DNA of 64,000 nucleotides, taken from NCBI GenBank assembly GCA_949130485.1, contig OX422183.1:21173934-21237933 (forward strand). Reading direction: 5' to 3'. Below, piece by piece: positions 34,426 through 45,429 of the stretch (positions are counted from its first letter, which is position 1; every line of letters begins with the position of its first letter). The notes beneath the pieces were generated by a model. The model saw nothing but the letters and a program-made list of their open reading frames with translations. It made no database searches and had not been told where the DNA came from. Position numbers and translations under genes: made by a program. The stretch is from Agelas oroides. Taxonomy: Eukaryota > Porifera > Demospongiae > Agelasida > Agelasidae.

Positions 34426-34514
34426 TTGCGTCTTTTTTCGAGCCTAACCACCGCACCCCAAGCGGAAAGAAAACGGTGACTGGGGTGCAGGTGGTAAATG
34501 CATCCCAAGTGCAA

Positions 34515-36404
34515 AAAGACACATCGGGTGTAGGTGGCAGGCCATTTCGTCTTCCCTGGTGAAATCAGCCGTTGAGCTGGTACAGTACGTTAGCTGTTAT
34601 CTAGTAACATCTATTGCGATACACACTAGGTGGGTATTAAAACTGCACCATGAAACTTAGGTGTACACAGAGCACGTGACAGGTCCCTTGCACAGTAGTA
34701 TGTACACACACACACCTATGCTTGTCAATCCTGATGTATGGATACAATCCAGCACCAATGAAAACAGTGACTTGAATGCAAGTGGCTTGAATACAGGCAA
34801 ACAAATCAGCTTGTCCTATCATAAATGAGTCATTAAGCTAACACACGACGTACACGTAATGTGGAAGCCTAGCTAAATTAGGGCAAAAGTGGAACAGGGA
34901 ATCAGAATGAGCCTGCTTGGGGTTAGTTTTCCACTTCATGTCTACAAAAGTGATGAGAATTAGCAAGTGTGAGTATGACTGAGTAGCTATGGAATAGTGT
35001 GGGGTTGAGAGAAGAGCAAGATTGATGGTATAGCTACTACCTGTTCCAGGGAAAATGAATACAAAATGTCAGATAATTCGTGAAAAGGGGGGATGATGAG
35101 AAACACTGAACAATAGAAAAGTAGAAAACTGTGAAGGACTGAGTGACTGCAAAAAGGGTAAAAAGATGAATGAAAATATGAAGATCAGAACTTGGAGGGT
35201 GATAAAATACAGCAATACAAAACTTGTGACTACTGCCAGGTGAGTTTACAGAAATAGCTAAAATTCCAAGTTGGAAGGCCTCTCAAACAATAATCAAAAA
35301 CAAGTGAATTGTTTACATAATGCCTCCACCATGTCTGTTACGGTCTAATCTAGCCAGCTGGTAATTATTGATTATAAGTACATTGTCCTGAATCTCATTA
35401 GAAAGCCATGTCTATTGAGCAGCCTAACAAGTTATGTTCCAACATTGTAGGTTGTGAAATAACTTAAATATACAGTGCATTTTGTTGAAATGTGAATTTT
35501 AGGACTTGACATTTTGGGACTTGACATTTTGAGAGTTGACATTTTGGGAAGAACCCTTCCAAGTGTCCTAGCAGAAAGTAGGTGGTTGAAGTCTTTAAGA
35601 GTGCCTTTTCTCATCTGAAACGAGTGGTGAAGAGTTGTGTGAGATTTTTAGCCTTAGAGATAAGGTCTCAGTGATGGATTAGAGTTTGATAGAGGGGAGT
35701 AAGGAGTGGTGAATCTGGGGGTGATGCCGTTGGGAGGGTTACATGTGATGTTATGACTAGATGAGAGATTGAGGTTAGGGGTAGGAAGAGGTTGGATGTA
35801 TTTGTTCCTCAGTGAGTATGGAACTGTGGAGAGGAGTGGGTCAACAAAACTTTTAGGGTACCCCTACAGAATAGGTGGTAGCTAGCTGAAAGTTGAGAAG
35901 GTTCTTTCATAGTTAAGGGGGGGATCAAGCATGAAACACAGAGGTTTACTGTGCATTTAGCTAGCTACTCCGATGCAGCGCACATCTCTATAAAATTATG
36001 AATCACTGCTTCAATCTTCTTAATTGTTGCCACATGGTGTCAGAGTACTCAATCACGTGAACAAAACTGACATAGACCCACTGGATCACAAAACACATGA
36101 TCAATTTGGGCTGTCCTAGCACAAACTGTAATCAAATGTGACTTCTTAGAGCTTTTTTATTTGACCTAATCACCTTGAAAAAAACAAACAGAAACAGCCA
36201 TGGTATACAAGGAAATAGGAGCTTCTTTGGCTATTGAATTGAAAGAGACATTTGCATAAAATGCTTCTGAATGCCACTGCTATGTAACTTATAACAGCTA
36301 TTCAAACACTTAAGAGGTTCAATCAATATTGGAAATGACATATACTGTACACTAAGACTCAAGTCTAATATATGGAATCAGATCACATGATGAAAACTGT
36401 ACTC
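34515..36404. other. no recognisable gene
   Basis: 34755-34930 is the dispersed repeat also at 20780-20960. At 35502-35550 a 17-bp unit with TTGACATTTT is repeated three times. Nothing else recognised. Confidence 0.45.
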
Positions 36405-36976
36405 TAACCGGTTAACGCTAATACAAGCACCATGTGGATGATGTGGGCCTTCACCCACTGCAGATGAACATGAGTCTCTCCCTTGGACAACTCTTTGTTG
36501 CATAAAACTTCCCACCCCCAGCCACACACTTTTAGCCCTATAAACCCTGAATTTTTTTCACTTGAGATTAGATTTAGCCTAAACATGCCTTTAACGCACC
36601 ATATCTCCATTTCTGTCCGAGCTCTGCCTCCAAAGCTGAACCCAACTCCACTTCCAGCCTTAACAAGCAGACTCGTGACCTTAACCACGCCCACTCATTA
36701 ACGAACATGCAATGGTCAGCACTCTTGATTGGCAAACACCCGCTTAGAGCCCAAGAAGCCTTCCCTGCCAGAAATGAACCCCCTGAAAGGTGAGAGTAGC
36801 GTTTTCTAAGCCTACTCATGCAGCCAGGCCGAGAATTGGCCCACCGGGTGCCAACCATGGTCCTTTTACAGCCAAGCCTAGCAGCTGCCATGTGCACAGC
36901 ACCCACTTCCCCCTGTCCCACCCTTTTCTGTGCAGTATGATGTTATCAAAAGTGTACTACAGGGTTTAAAGGGTTA
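36405..36976 (+). mobile_element. four-copy family, copy 3
   Basis: Left end near TCTAACCGGTTAACGC and right end GGGTTTAAAGGGTTAAGG correspond to the TTAACCCTTTAA ends of 22884-23392. The interior matches 7380-7760 in orientation. Open frames at 36404-36694 and 36574-36921 (minus) are not kept in the other copies. Confidence 0.7.
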
Positions 36977-37171
36977 AGGACCTACCACTGTGTCCATTAT
37001 TGTGCAAACACAATTAGTTTATCAATCTCACGGTTTGAATAGAGTTGGTATTTGAAGATTTACGTGTTGATTTGTAAACATTATTGCCTTCACTAAAATG
37101 TTTACCCCCAGATGGTACATTTGTGCTTCTTTGCAGGGAACATGGTTTTATGAGTTTAAGAATACCATAAT

Positions 37172-37632
37172 CAGGGGCGGACCCAAGGGGGGGGGGGCAT
37201 GGGGGCCCATGCCACCCCCTTCAAGACGGAGCAAGTGCGGGAGGTTTACTGCACGCTTAGAGTACGTAGCTACTCCGACGCAGCGCACATCTCCATATGA
37301 ATCACTGCTTCATGTTCTGCAAAATAAACACTTAAATCTGCACCTCCCAAGAGACAGTTCTTTGCCGTCAGTGCCTCAAATACAAAAGCTGATTCTGAAC
37401 AAAAGGGACTCTGAGAAACGACCATACGATGAATTGCCTGAGCTACATGTACTCCAGTTGTCTCCAAAGGCCTCAGAATTTTCTTGGGGGAGCATGCCCC
37501 CAGACCCCCTACATCACAGTGCGCTATATGCGCACAGACAACTACGTGCTACATGTACCACACCAAACCCCACTCTATATGTTTGCCCCCCCCCCCCCCC
37601 CCCCTCTTCTTCAATCTCTCGATCCGCCCCTG
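37172..37632. mobile_element. non-autonomous hAT-like element
   Basis: Starts CAGGGGCGGACCCAAGGGGG and ends TCGATCCGCCCCTG, giving the CAGGGGCGGA terminal inverted repeat of many hAT transposons. Length is 461 bp. Inside are GGGGGAGCATGCCCCCAGAC and a poly-C tract at 37574-37592. No 8-bp duplication: left ACCATAAT, right GTAATGGT. The 192-codon plus-strand frame at 37098-37676 simply runs through it. Confidence 0.85.
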
Positions 37633-37930
37633 GTAATGGTCTGTCAGAAAATGATATGCAACAAATAGTGGCCTGAGTAGCATAACCTTTGGATGCAATC
37701 GAAGTAAGCCTTTGTAACTCCTGGACACCTTAATTTGGGTATTTCACCCCTAGGACACTAGCTATTTTACCTCCCTGAACAATAACAACTCCACCCCCCA
37801 TAGATGCAATTAAGGTTTACTTGTAGGGGATTGTAAACCATTTTAATAGAACAGTTCAATTTGATGAAGGTAAAGCTGTGATCGTATCAGGTCATAACTC
37901 TCATGACCAACCATATCAGCATCAGTAACG

Positions 37931-37990
37931 GTACAATGAAACCCCACTATTCTGAACCTCTGAAATGCAGACACCTCGTTTTAACGAGAT
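37931..37990. mobile_element. pogo-like terminal repeat fragment
   Basis: ACAATGAAACCCCACTATTC, TGAACC, then TGAAATGCAGACACCTC resembles the CAGTGGAAYCCCGCTATTC-type end of pogo-like elements. A related inverted end lies at 58665-58710. No partner end was found nearby. 37991-38483 is otherwise unremarkable. Confidence 0.4.
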
Positions 37991-38483
37991 TACGCTATTC
38001 GGTTTTTCGGTTCCTTTAGTACCTGGCTGTACAAAATTTACTGGATAATGTGGACGCTCGATTGCCTCTCATGCAAGGTTGTCTGCCACTGCTGATCGAT
38101 CCAACAACTGAACATTATAACAGCACTGGTACACACAGCACTAGCCTCTGGTCAGCCTTTCTCGCCAGCATACAGCACGACAGAGCTTGAGAAAGCACCT
38201 TTGCAACGCCTACCGGAAATATACCTGAAGACTTCCAAAATGCTGACGCCAATTCATTCCAGATACGCAGCGGTGGTCTCATGGGGAGAGGTTAAGTTCA
38301 CCATGATCCGGTTACATCATCAAAGACAAAGATTCACCACATTTGTAAGACCTGAGGAAAAAAAGTGTAGCTAGTGCACTCCCTGGCCCCAGCCCTAACC
38401 CTAACCCTTCCCCCTTTTGGCCAATAAGCCACTTCAGACGACCAGCACACTGAACGGTCTACCAACGGCAGCGCAACGGATTA

Positions 38484-38722
38484 TCATGGCGTACGGTAGT
38501 ACGCCATATGTAGGGATGACCCCGAACACAAATGGCGGCCACATTCAAAGTGCACAAATGACACGCTCGAAATGTCCGCGTTAGATAAGTCAACGGCCTC
38601 CATGAGCCATATCAGACATTATCGAGTGCTTCCATGGGCAACAGGATCGTTAAATTTGCTGGAAAGCATCGCTAAGTATACCTGACATCAAGTCGCTAAA
38701 AAAGGCAAATCGTCTATCTTCT
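38484..38722 (+). repeat. dispersed repeat, copy related to 26215-26395
   Basis: It starts with the short palindrome GGCGTACGGTAGTACGCC, then TATGTAGGGA. The later half follows the 26-kb copy closely, ending CGTCTATCTTCTGA directly before the (CTT)n run. Confidence 0.75.
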
Positions 38723-38725
38723 GAC

Positions 38726-38752
38726 TTCTTCTTCTTCTTCTTCTTCTTCTTT
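38726..38752 (+). repeat. (CTT)n microsatellite
   Basis: Nine CTT units. 38753-39120 has no gene recognised but is the immediate upstream region of the NPEK-repeat exon. Confidence 0.95.
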
Positions 38753-39120
38753 TGCTCACCACGATAGCACGACAACGGCTGAAGCTATTACAACGATTCA
38801 AACGCGAAAGATCAGCATAAATTACTGGGTATTGTACCCACCACTCATCGTTCTCAAAGAAAGAAGTCGAATTAATCGGCGATTCTCAGGTAACCCCACG
38901 CTTATGCTTGCTGCTATACGCCATTTTGTTAGAATAGAATATTCATAGCGATTACGTCAACAGAAGTTCAACAGCTACAGCACGTGAAGTTGGCATGCAG
39001 CTGCGGTTATTCTACTTCCGTAGAGAACTTGACGATCGATTGATTCCCAAACGATTGCATATGTTGCTACTTTCATACAGCAGTTGACGTACTTGTGCTG
39101 GATTTGACAAGGAACGCAGT

Positions 39121-39373
39121 ATGCGTAACGTCCACAAGAAACGGGCGCGGGATAAGCAGAACTATCTGCGAAACAAAGAAAGCAAAAGGCAAGCGTCCCG
39201 TAACAAGTACTGGAAGAACCCGGAAAAACAAAGGGCATCTTCCCGGGCGTACTCTCTTACTAGTTATTGGAAGAACCCTGAAAAGAAAAGGGCATCTTCC
39301 CATACCCGTTATTGGGAGGACCCCGAGACCAAGAGGGCGTCCTCCCATACCCGTTATTGGAACAACAGAACAG
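39121..39373 (+). CDS. first exon of an NPEK-repeat protein (partial)
   Basis: Starts MRNVHKKRARDKQNYLRNKE and then repeats a YW.(N/D)PE(K/T).RASS unit: KYWKNPEKQRASSRAY, SYWKNPEKKRASSHTR, RYWEDPETKRASSHTR, YWNNR. Highly basic, with about 20-residue periodicity. Arrays of NPEK(K/S)RA(A/D)S are a known feature of large, transposon-associated proteins in sponge and cnidarian genomes, often with OTU or helicase domains; that link is from general knowledge. At 39373 an ACAG/GTAGAC donor gives a phase-1 exit; read through instead, the frame stops at 39462. The fold-back element B starts 220 bp downstream. The remainder of the protein is not seen, so it is either cut off by insertions or spliced over them. 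Confidence 0.6.
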
Positions 39374-39594
39374 GTAGACAGTCATGTATATACCACAGTG
39401 CCTTAGAACAACCACTCACACACACATGCACATACCCAATTAGACAACAGTTACACCCATGATTCCGTTGTCAAGTGGATAAGTGCAAACAGCTAACATC
39501 CTCCAGAAATCCATCAACATCAACAATAAACTACATAACAAGTCATTTCACTTGGGGTGTGGTTACACAACAACAACAACAAAAAAAAACAGAA

Positions 39595-40276
39595 ACAAGT
39601 CACAAAAAAGTTTGCCAAACACAAACAAGCACATGTAGGGATGAAATCCTCAAAAACCAACCAAACAAGACGGGAACGACACCACAATACTTTTACACCA
39701 TCCCTACATCTTGTGCCATTTTGCCACCTGTACACAACACAAAACCCTCTACATTTGTAATTACTAGCCCACACCAACCACAAACAAACATAGTACTTCA
39801 CTCCATTCAACTATCTCACAAAATAACCCATCCTTCACAAAGCATTACAAAATTACCACTACTCACTTCACAGCCACCTGTATACAAGACAACCCATATC
39901 TATCATGCTAAACAGGCATAAAACTTAACAACATAATGCACATTCCAACATACCACACACACTCACCACTCCTCACTTACTCCACACCTTCTACACACAA
40001 CTTGGACCATACCTGCTACACTCAGTAGCAACCACCAACAACACAACATACTCACTATGCACAACACACCCACGCCACACCCTTCCATCTACAAGACAAC
40101 CCTCTTCTACACACAACTAAAAAACAAATACAAACACACAGTTTTGGCAAAATGGCACAAGATGTAGGGATGGTGTAAAAGTATTGTGGTGTCGTTCCCG
40201 TCTTGTTTGGTTGGTTTTTGAGGGTTTCATCCCTACATGTGCTTGTTTGCGTTTGGCAAACTTTTTTGTGACTTGT
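39595..40276. mobile_element. fold-back element B
   Basis: Left arm ACAAGTCACAAAAAAGTTTG to about 39735 is the inverse of 40141-40276 over some 135 bp: GGGATGRAAYCCTCAAAAAC, CCAACCAAACAAGACGGGAA, CGACACCACAATACTTTTAC are exact or near exact. The interior 39736-40140 is extremely C/A-rich with few G. About 680 bp. The long frame 39475-39921 is an artefact of this composition. Confidence 0.88.
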
Positions 40277-40394
40277 AATAACTTGCGTGACGGATTATAT
40301 AATAAGATGACGTAACCGTAACATGGATCGTTGTGAACTTTTAGCCTCTCCCTGGTCCCATGGTGTCCGGTTCCCACTGCATACCATTGTATAT

Positions 40395-40600
40395 GCCATC
40401 AGTGACACAAACGTATCAACAGACAACACTGTAAAAAAGACTTACATTCATGACAGCTAACCAGTAACCACGACAGGACACCTACAAACGATCCTCAATC
40501 CTCGTCGAGCCTCGTCGATTCCTCGATCAGAGAGCGCAGGCGATCTCTGACTCAATCCCGCAATACGCATGCGCCAGATTTTAGCTTGACTGGGGGACCG
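40395..40600 (-). promoter_or_regulatory. possible promoter and short first exon
   Basis: On the minus strand, GGCGCATGCGTATTG (about 40562-40576) resembles an NRF-1 binding site, common in animal promoters. About 120 bp on comes ATGAAT/GTAAGT (40451-40440), a start codon six bases before a consensus donor. The block is homologous to 34060-34240. The CpG content here is higher than in the flanks. No second exon was found. Confidence 0.35.
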
Positions 40601-41851
40601 TGCATGACGCATTGTTTTAGGTCCCTGCGCGGGGTTTACTTGCTGTGAAAAAAAATCGATTAAAATTAATATGGATGGTGGATACCCCCTGGTTGTACGT
40701 CAGCCACTGCGGAGAATATTAATTTTTAGGAGCGGATCTAAAGTCCAAACGAAGAACTGTGTTGATAAAGAGCTGGCTGTTCCAAATCATGCCGAGTAGG
40801 TGTCGGTCGTCTGCGTGAACAGGTATGTTACAATATGCATGGGCATGTCAAGCTTGGCCATGAGTGTTCCTCTGCCGAGGGTTTAATAGAATGAGTCTGG
40901 CTGCATCGCCCATCTACCGGCGTACTTCATTGAGCACACTTCTGAATCAATGGCGTCGTTGACACTAAAGCCAGGGGGAATGATAAATCCAGCTAGTATA
41001 AGTGTCCCTTTGCCAGGGTTGAGGTCTCTTTGGAATAATTTATACTCTAGCTACTCCAAAGCGGCTGACATGGCTATTGGGGTAGTCTCTCTGGTTTTAA
41101 CTTTATCAGGTCAATCAGTCTCCCTGCTGCCTTTACTTCCATCTGAATATATATGAAGTGACTAGCCAAGGACGACAGCACATAAATTTGCTGTTAGCAG
41201 ATGTATGGTTGTGACGTTGAATATATATATATATACCTTATTATACGAGTTAGCGAGCAATATCGCGAGTTATTGCACGAGTGGGCGTGGTATTTTCACG
41301 AGCCGAAGGCAAGTGAAAATGCAGCCTATGCATTTGCATTCCGGAGCGGAGAAGCCTGGGAACGAGGCTAGAAACCTATGATTTTCAGAGTGGCACAATG
41401 GGTCAGTTATGAGCGTATTGTGTAGTTGGTTATCTCAGGAAATCATAGATTCCTGGGTGTGGAGTAGGCCTACACTAAAAAAACACAGCAATGTACAAAT
41501 TCATGAAGCCAACACAATAAAATTTAAACCACAGACTCTGGCTTCACTCTGGCTTGTTTAATGTTGCAAGATGAACAAAGGGAAATGTTGGTAGCCTCCC
41601 AGCCCTCAGAATTCTCTAACCGGGCCCTGGGTCCAGTTCTCGGTGAGGGCGGCGCCGGTTCATTTTAATCACGCTAACGAGTGTATTTATTATCCATTAC
41701 CACAACAGCGTCGTGTCTCTTCCCGCACAAAGTGCAGAGTAACTCGCCGTACGAACGCACTGGTTCTAATTAAAGCACATCGTGGTTGCTAGGATTCCGC
41801 ATAGCCAAGCAATAACACCCGTGCAATAACACCCATGCAATATCGTGTAAT
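40601..41851. other. no gene; repeat-rich
   Basis: (TA)n at 41221-41236 is followed by a CGAGTTAGCGAGCAATATCG / GTTATTGCACGAGTGGGCG segment whose motifs recur at 41815-41850 and, inverted, near 42692-42710, as if an older palindromic element surrounds the one at 41852-42690. A single TAGCCTCGTTCCCAGG-family end (CCTGGGAACGAGGCTAG) is at 41352-41368. A plus frame at 40950-41156 has no motif. Confidence 0.5.
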
Positions 41852-42690
41852 CATAGATAATAGACCTATGGAGAAGGGATTGGAAACGCCTCAAATTTAT
41901 CCGGGAATTGACGTCACTACCCGGAACTAGAGCGTGTTACGGTTGTACGGTGAAATTGCCCTACCAGCACAGCATATACTGAAGTCCTGCGAACTCGTGA
42001 AGCAACGTACCAAGCTAGTAAGGCTCCCAAGGCATTATTTTAGTCGTGGAATTTAATTACAAGGATGCAGCAGCGGAGCTCATGAGAGTTGCTTCGTTTT
42101 CGAAGGCAAATAATGTCGTTTTTAGTGGTTTTGTAGTTTTTCCAAGTTTTCTGTTAATGCAACAACAATTCCAATTATTCTGTATGTTACCTGTGTACAT
42201 GGTAAATGTCTAGATTAAACTAAGAAACTTTGAATAGCGCTTTACATAAAAATATTATACAGATTTAGCCTTCACGACCAGTACTTGAGTTTGTAGTTTT
42301 TCCAGCAAAGTTCCAGCTACAAGCTGCACATACCCCACACAGATCGAACATATACTTACTGCTGTATGTCTACATTACAGTAATGTTTCGATTGTAGGTA
42401 ACAGCTGAGAGAATGGAAGGGGTAAAAGTACTGGTACCATGCATAGAATGTACTGTTTTTCTCACAGTTACGGGTGTTTACCAGGTACTGTACATGCTTT
42501 AGCGGCGAAGAACTGTAGAATCGCACGAATCCGCTAGATAATCGGCAGTTGTAGGTATGTCTACGCTGCACTAGCTACAAGACGCTAGAGCGCCATTTGT
42601 AGATCACGTGACCGTAGCGCGCACCGGAATGGGAAATTGCAAAAAAAAATTGCGCGTTTCCAATCCTTCTCCGTAGGTCTATTATCTATG
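41852..42690. mobile_element. 839-bp inverted-repeat element
   Basis: Left end CATAGATAATAGACCTATGG, AGAAGGGATTGGAAACGC is mirrored at the right by GCGTTTCCAATCCTTCTCCG, TAGGTCTATTATCTATG: 36 of about 38 positions. Flanks GTGTAAT and GTGTGAT may be a 7-bp duplication with one mismatch. No coding capacity was recognised. (TA)n lies outside at 42752-42765. Confidence 0.82.
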
Positions 42691-42996
42691 GTGTGATATT
42701 GCACGGCACGTGAATGGGAAAATACTGTTGTAGAAATATCAACTGGATAATAAATATATATATATACTCCACTTCACCCTTGTTTCTGTGACAACAGGTG
42801 GGTATTATTTTCCATATACTGACAGGAAGTTGTAGATTCTGTTCCATATACCACAGAAGTTGTAAGATGATGTTTCCTATAAGCTACCTTGTTTACAGCG
42901 TAAACTACTTTACATGTTTACTAATAACATACCTTGTTTACAGTGAAAACTACCACATGTGTTTACTAATAACAACATGGACCAATCAGAGTGGAG

Positions 42997-43085
42997 GATA
43001 AACCACAGTACACAGGGATTTATGGCCATAAACACCCTCGCCCTCGGGCTCGGGTGGTTTAAATCCCTGTCTACTGTGGTTTATC
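42997..43085. mobile_element. 89-bp hairpin element
   Basis: Arms GATAAACCACAGTACACAGG + GATTTA and their inverse TAAATCCCTGTCTACTGTGG + TTTATC differ at one position over about 26 bp; the inner loop contains CCTCGCCCTCGGGCTCGGG. Confidence 0.8.
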
Positions 43086-43329
43086 TATTACATACCGGTA
43101 TATCTGAAAAAAAAAGATTGGTTGTTTTAACCATGAGTGGTTACCCTGGTTGCAGACAATCTGAGAAGACAGTTTATTGTGGTACTAGCTATAGAGGCTA
43201 ATTGCACAAGCAACCTGCATGAAGCCAAATCATACCTTACCGACTAACAACCCTCAGAACATCTGTGGGAGAGTAACACCTATAAATGCACTACATATTT
43301 GGATAAAAGCTGGTGACCCTCTCATCATG

Positions 43330-43384
43330 TAGCTTCGTTCCCAGGCCCTGTCCAAAAAATCCGACGGGCCTGGGAACGAGGCTA
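43330..43384. mobile_element. 55-bp micro-MITE with perfect 9-bp target duplication
   Basis: TAGCTTCGTTCCCAGGCCC at the left pairs with GGGCCTGGGAACGAGGCTA at the right around TGTCCAAAAAATCCGAC. The exact direct repeat CTCATCATG flanks it at 43321-43329 and 43385-43393. This copy fixes the boundaries of the TAGCCTCGTTCCCAGG family. Confidence 0.95.
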
Positions 43385-43479
43385 CTCATCATGTTTGAAT
43401 GTTCTCTGGTTACTATATCTGCAAGATCATGGTTGTTATTGCATGCACTTTGATACAAGCAGGTGTGGCCCCTTCACAG

Positions 43480-45429
43480 ATGTTCAGTGGTTACTAACTG
43501 TAAGATCCTGGTTGTAAGTTGGTCTGGGAAGCTTCCTCTCTGGTTGTCTTATGCAATTATCTAAACATACAATACATAACCACTGCTTCTGCATCTTGTC
43601 TGCAATCAGGGTAACCACTCTGTGGTTCAAAAAACCAATTTGTTTTTGCAGTAACAATTCTGAATGCTTCCCGTGACCAGTGAAACCTGCATCTGGGTGT
43701 GTTGCAAGGAAGACGACATGCACATGTGGGACTTGAGAGGTGAAATGATTGATGTCCCACCGTGTGGCAATGGGGGTTGGCATGATGGTTGGTACGAGTG
43801 GGGGTAAATGAGGGGTACAAATGACCTGATAAATGCGAATAGTAGTAATCAGTTGGTTGGGTAAGCTAGCTAAATCAGGATATAAAAGGGTTGCATAAAT
43901 CAAGGTAAAGTCAAGGTCTGTCACATTGAAGTCTTTACAGTCACTGTTGGACTTGATTGGGATGTATAGATGAGTGCATTGTCATGCAGAGTCATGCAGA
44001 GAGTTATGTGGCTTAGTAGAGATTGGAGTCCTGCTGGCAACGAAAGGCCTGCTTCCCGGCCATTCCTTTCCTTCATCCCAGGGGTTGGCTTTGGGATATG
44101 GCTTATTGATGGAGCATTGGACTATGCAACAGTTTTCCCTGCATTCTAAGCACAGGTTGCGGACAAACAGCATCTATAGTCCAGCCCTTGCAGGTTGGTT
44201 GGAAGACATGAGGTTTGTACCCAGCTTGTCGAGGCCTCTGCATCCTGTTTGATCACTTTTTTGTTCTCTTCAGACTCTTGTGGCACTCCTGTGACATGTG
44301 ATCCACACTGTGGCAATGAGTACAGTGGTGGAAGGCTTCAACAGTGCTGAATACAGTTGTCCAAAGTGAGGAATTGGTTTCTGCCTAGACCATGAGATTG
44401 TTTGCAGCTGCTTGGCTGCGTGAGTTGGTATCATACACCTGCCAACCGTGCCCTTAAAGCATCTGCATTGATGATAAGGCTAGCATAAGCCAGCAGGTCA
44501 GGGACGCAGGGTGGGTCACGCTTGGTATACATATGCCAGAAAATGCTCTGTCCACGTAAGGATAAACTTCATTTCCCATTTGTTCCTCTTGTTCCGTTCT
44601 TTTTTTTTTTTTGCACTTTGTTCTGAGATTTGGTATGTGCTTTGGGCAGGAGGTCCGCTATGTCGACATATTTGCTTTTCAAGATTTGTTCGCATATCTC
44701 AAGTGGCATTGGCGGGGCATTTGGGATATGAGTGCTGGCAGTTGGTTAGTTGCCTCTATTGCTAAACTAGGGGCATTCATCATGGTCATAAGTGGGGTTA
44801 GCAGTGACATAAATGAGTGGCTGCTAGCCTGGTACAAATAGTGCTATACTTCAAAGTGAGCTTGTGGGTGGCTTCGCACCAATACCTGAGTGGGCATGGC
44901 TAATGATGCTATTATTGTAAAGCTTGGTGTGAAATCGCTTTGCTGTAAACTGAAACTAACTGTACACACTTTCTGAGCCTTGTAGGATTTATGCCTAACA
45001 GTGCTGTCCCCCTTTACCCCACATGCCACACTCACCCGATACGTTTTGATTCAGGAGTAGTCGGAGCAGGCTTGTTTCCTGGCTCTCCTCTATGCCCCAA
45101 AGGAAAGCCTTGAAATGAGGTTACTCTTATTGAGCTTTTGTAAGCCATACTGTGCAACAGTCTAAGTCTTCAGAAAGGTTGAATCACAGATGTCAAATGC
45201 AATTATGACATTCTTTACACAGCCCCATGCGACAAGAAATGTTGCTCAGAATACCATACCCTCTTTCTGGTTTTTGGGAGGGTGTAGAAACAATAGCAGG
45301 TTGGACCATCACTTTCCCTTCCTCTTTCTGTGTCAGCAAACACCTCTGTACAGTTTGGGTGGGCAATTGTTTTAGATAACCTACTTGTTCATCGCCAGAT
45401 TTGTCAAGATGATCTTGTAGCTGGTTCAT
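43480..45429 (-). pseudogene. degenerate DIRS/Ngaro-like retroelement ORF1 region
   Basis: Minus-strand reading in several frames gives a degraded gag-like protein of a tyrosine-recombinase retrotransposon. From 45429: NQLQDHLDKSGDEQVGYLKQ LPTQTVQ; near 44700: EQILKSKYVDIADLLPKAH; near 44560-44440: FILTWTEHFLAYVY, then DLLAYASLIINAD shifted in frame; near 44340: FHHCTHCHSVDHMSQECHKS, a CCHC-type zinc knuckle; near 43700: HVHVVFLATHPDAGF, resembling the region before the reverse transcriptase of these elements. Frameshifts and stops separate the pieces. The order and spacing fit ORF1 of DIRS/Ngaro-like elements, from memory of such proteins. No recombinase or YxDD motif remains. Intact-looking short frames here are fragments of this relic. 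Confidence 0.55.

Noticed and set aside
34140-34514. 124-codon minus frame rich in Lys/Arg/Cys
   Set aside because: Its composition follows the TTTCCGCA array and a T-run; no homologous frame in the 40.5-kb paralogue.
37164-37640. 8-bp target duplication of the hAT-like element
   Set aside because: Flanks ACCATAAT and GTAATGGT are not direct repeats.
37098-37676. 192-codon frame
   Set aside because: It runs through a non-autonomous hAT-like element with G and C tracts; no domain, and its proline-rich parts come from poly-C.
39475-39921. 148-codon Thr/Gln/Pro-rich frame
   Set aside because: Lies across the arm and C/A-rich core of fold-back element B; stops are rare there because of composition.
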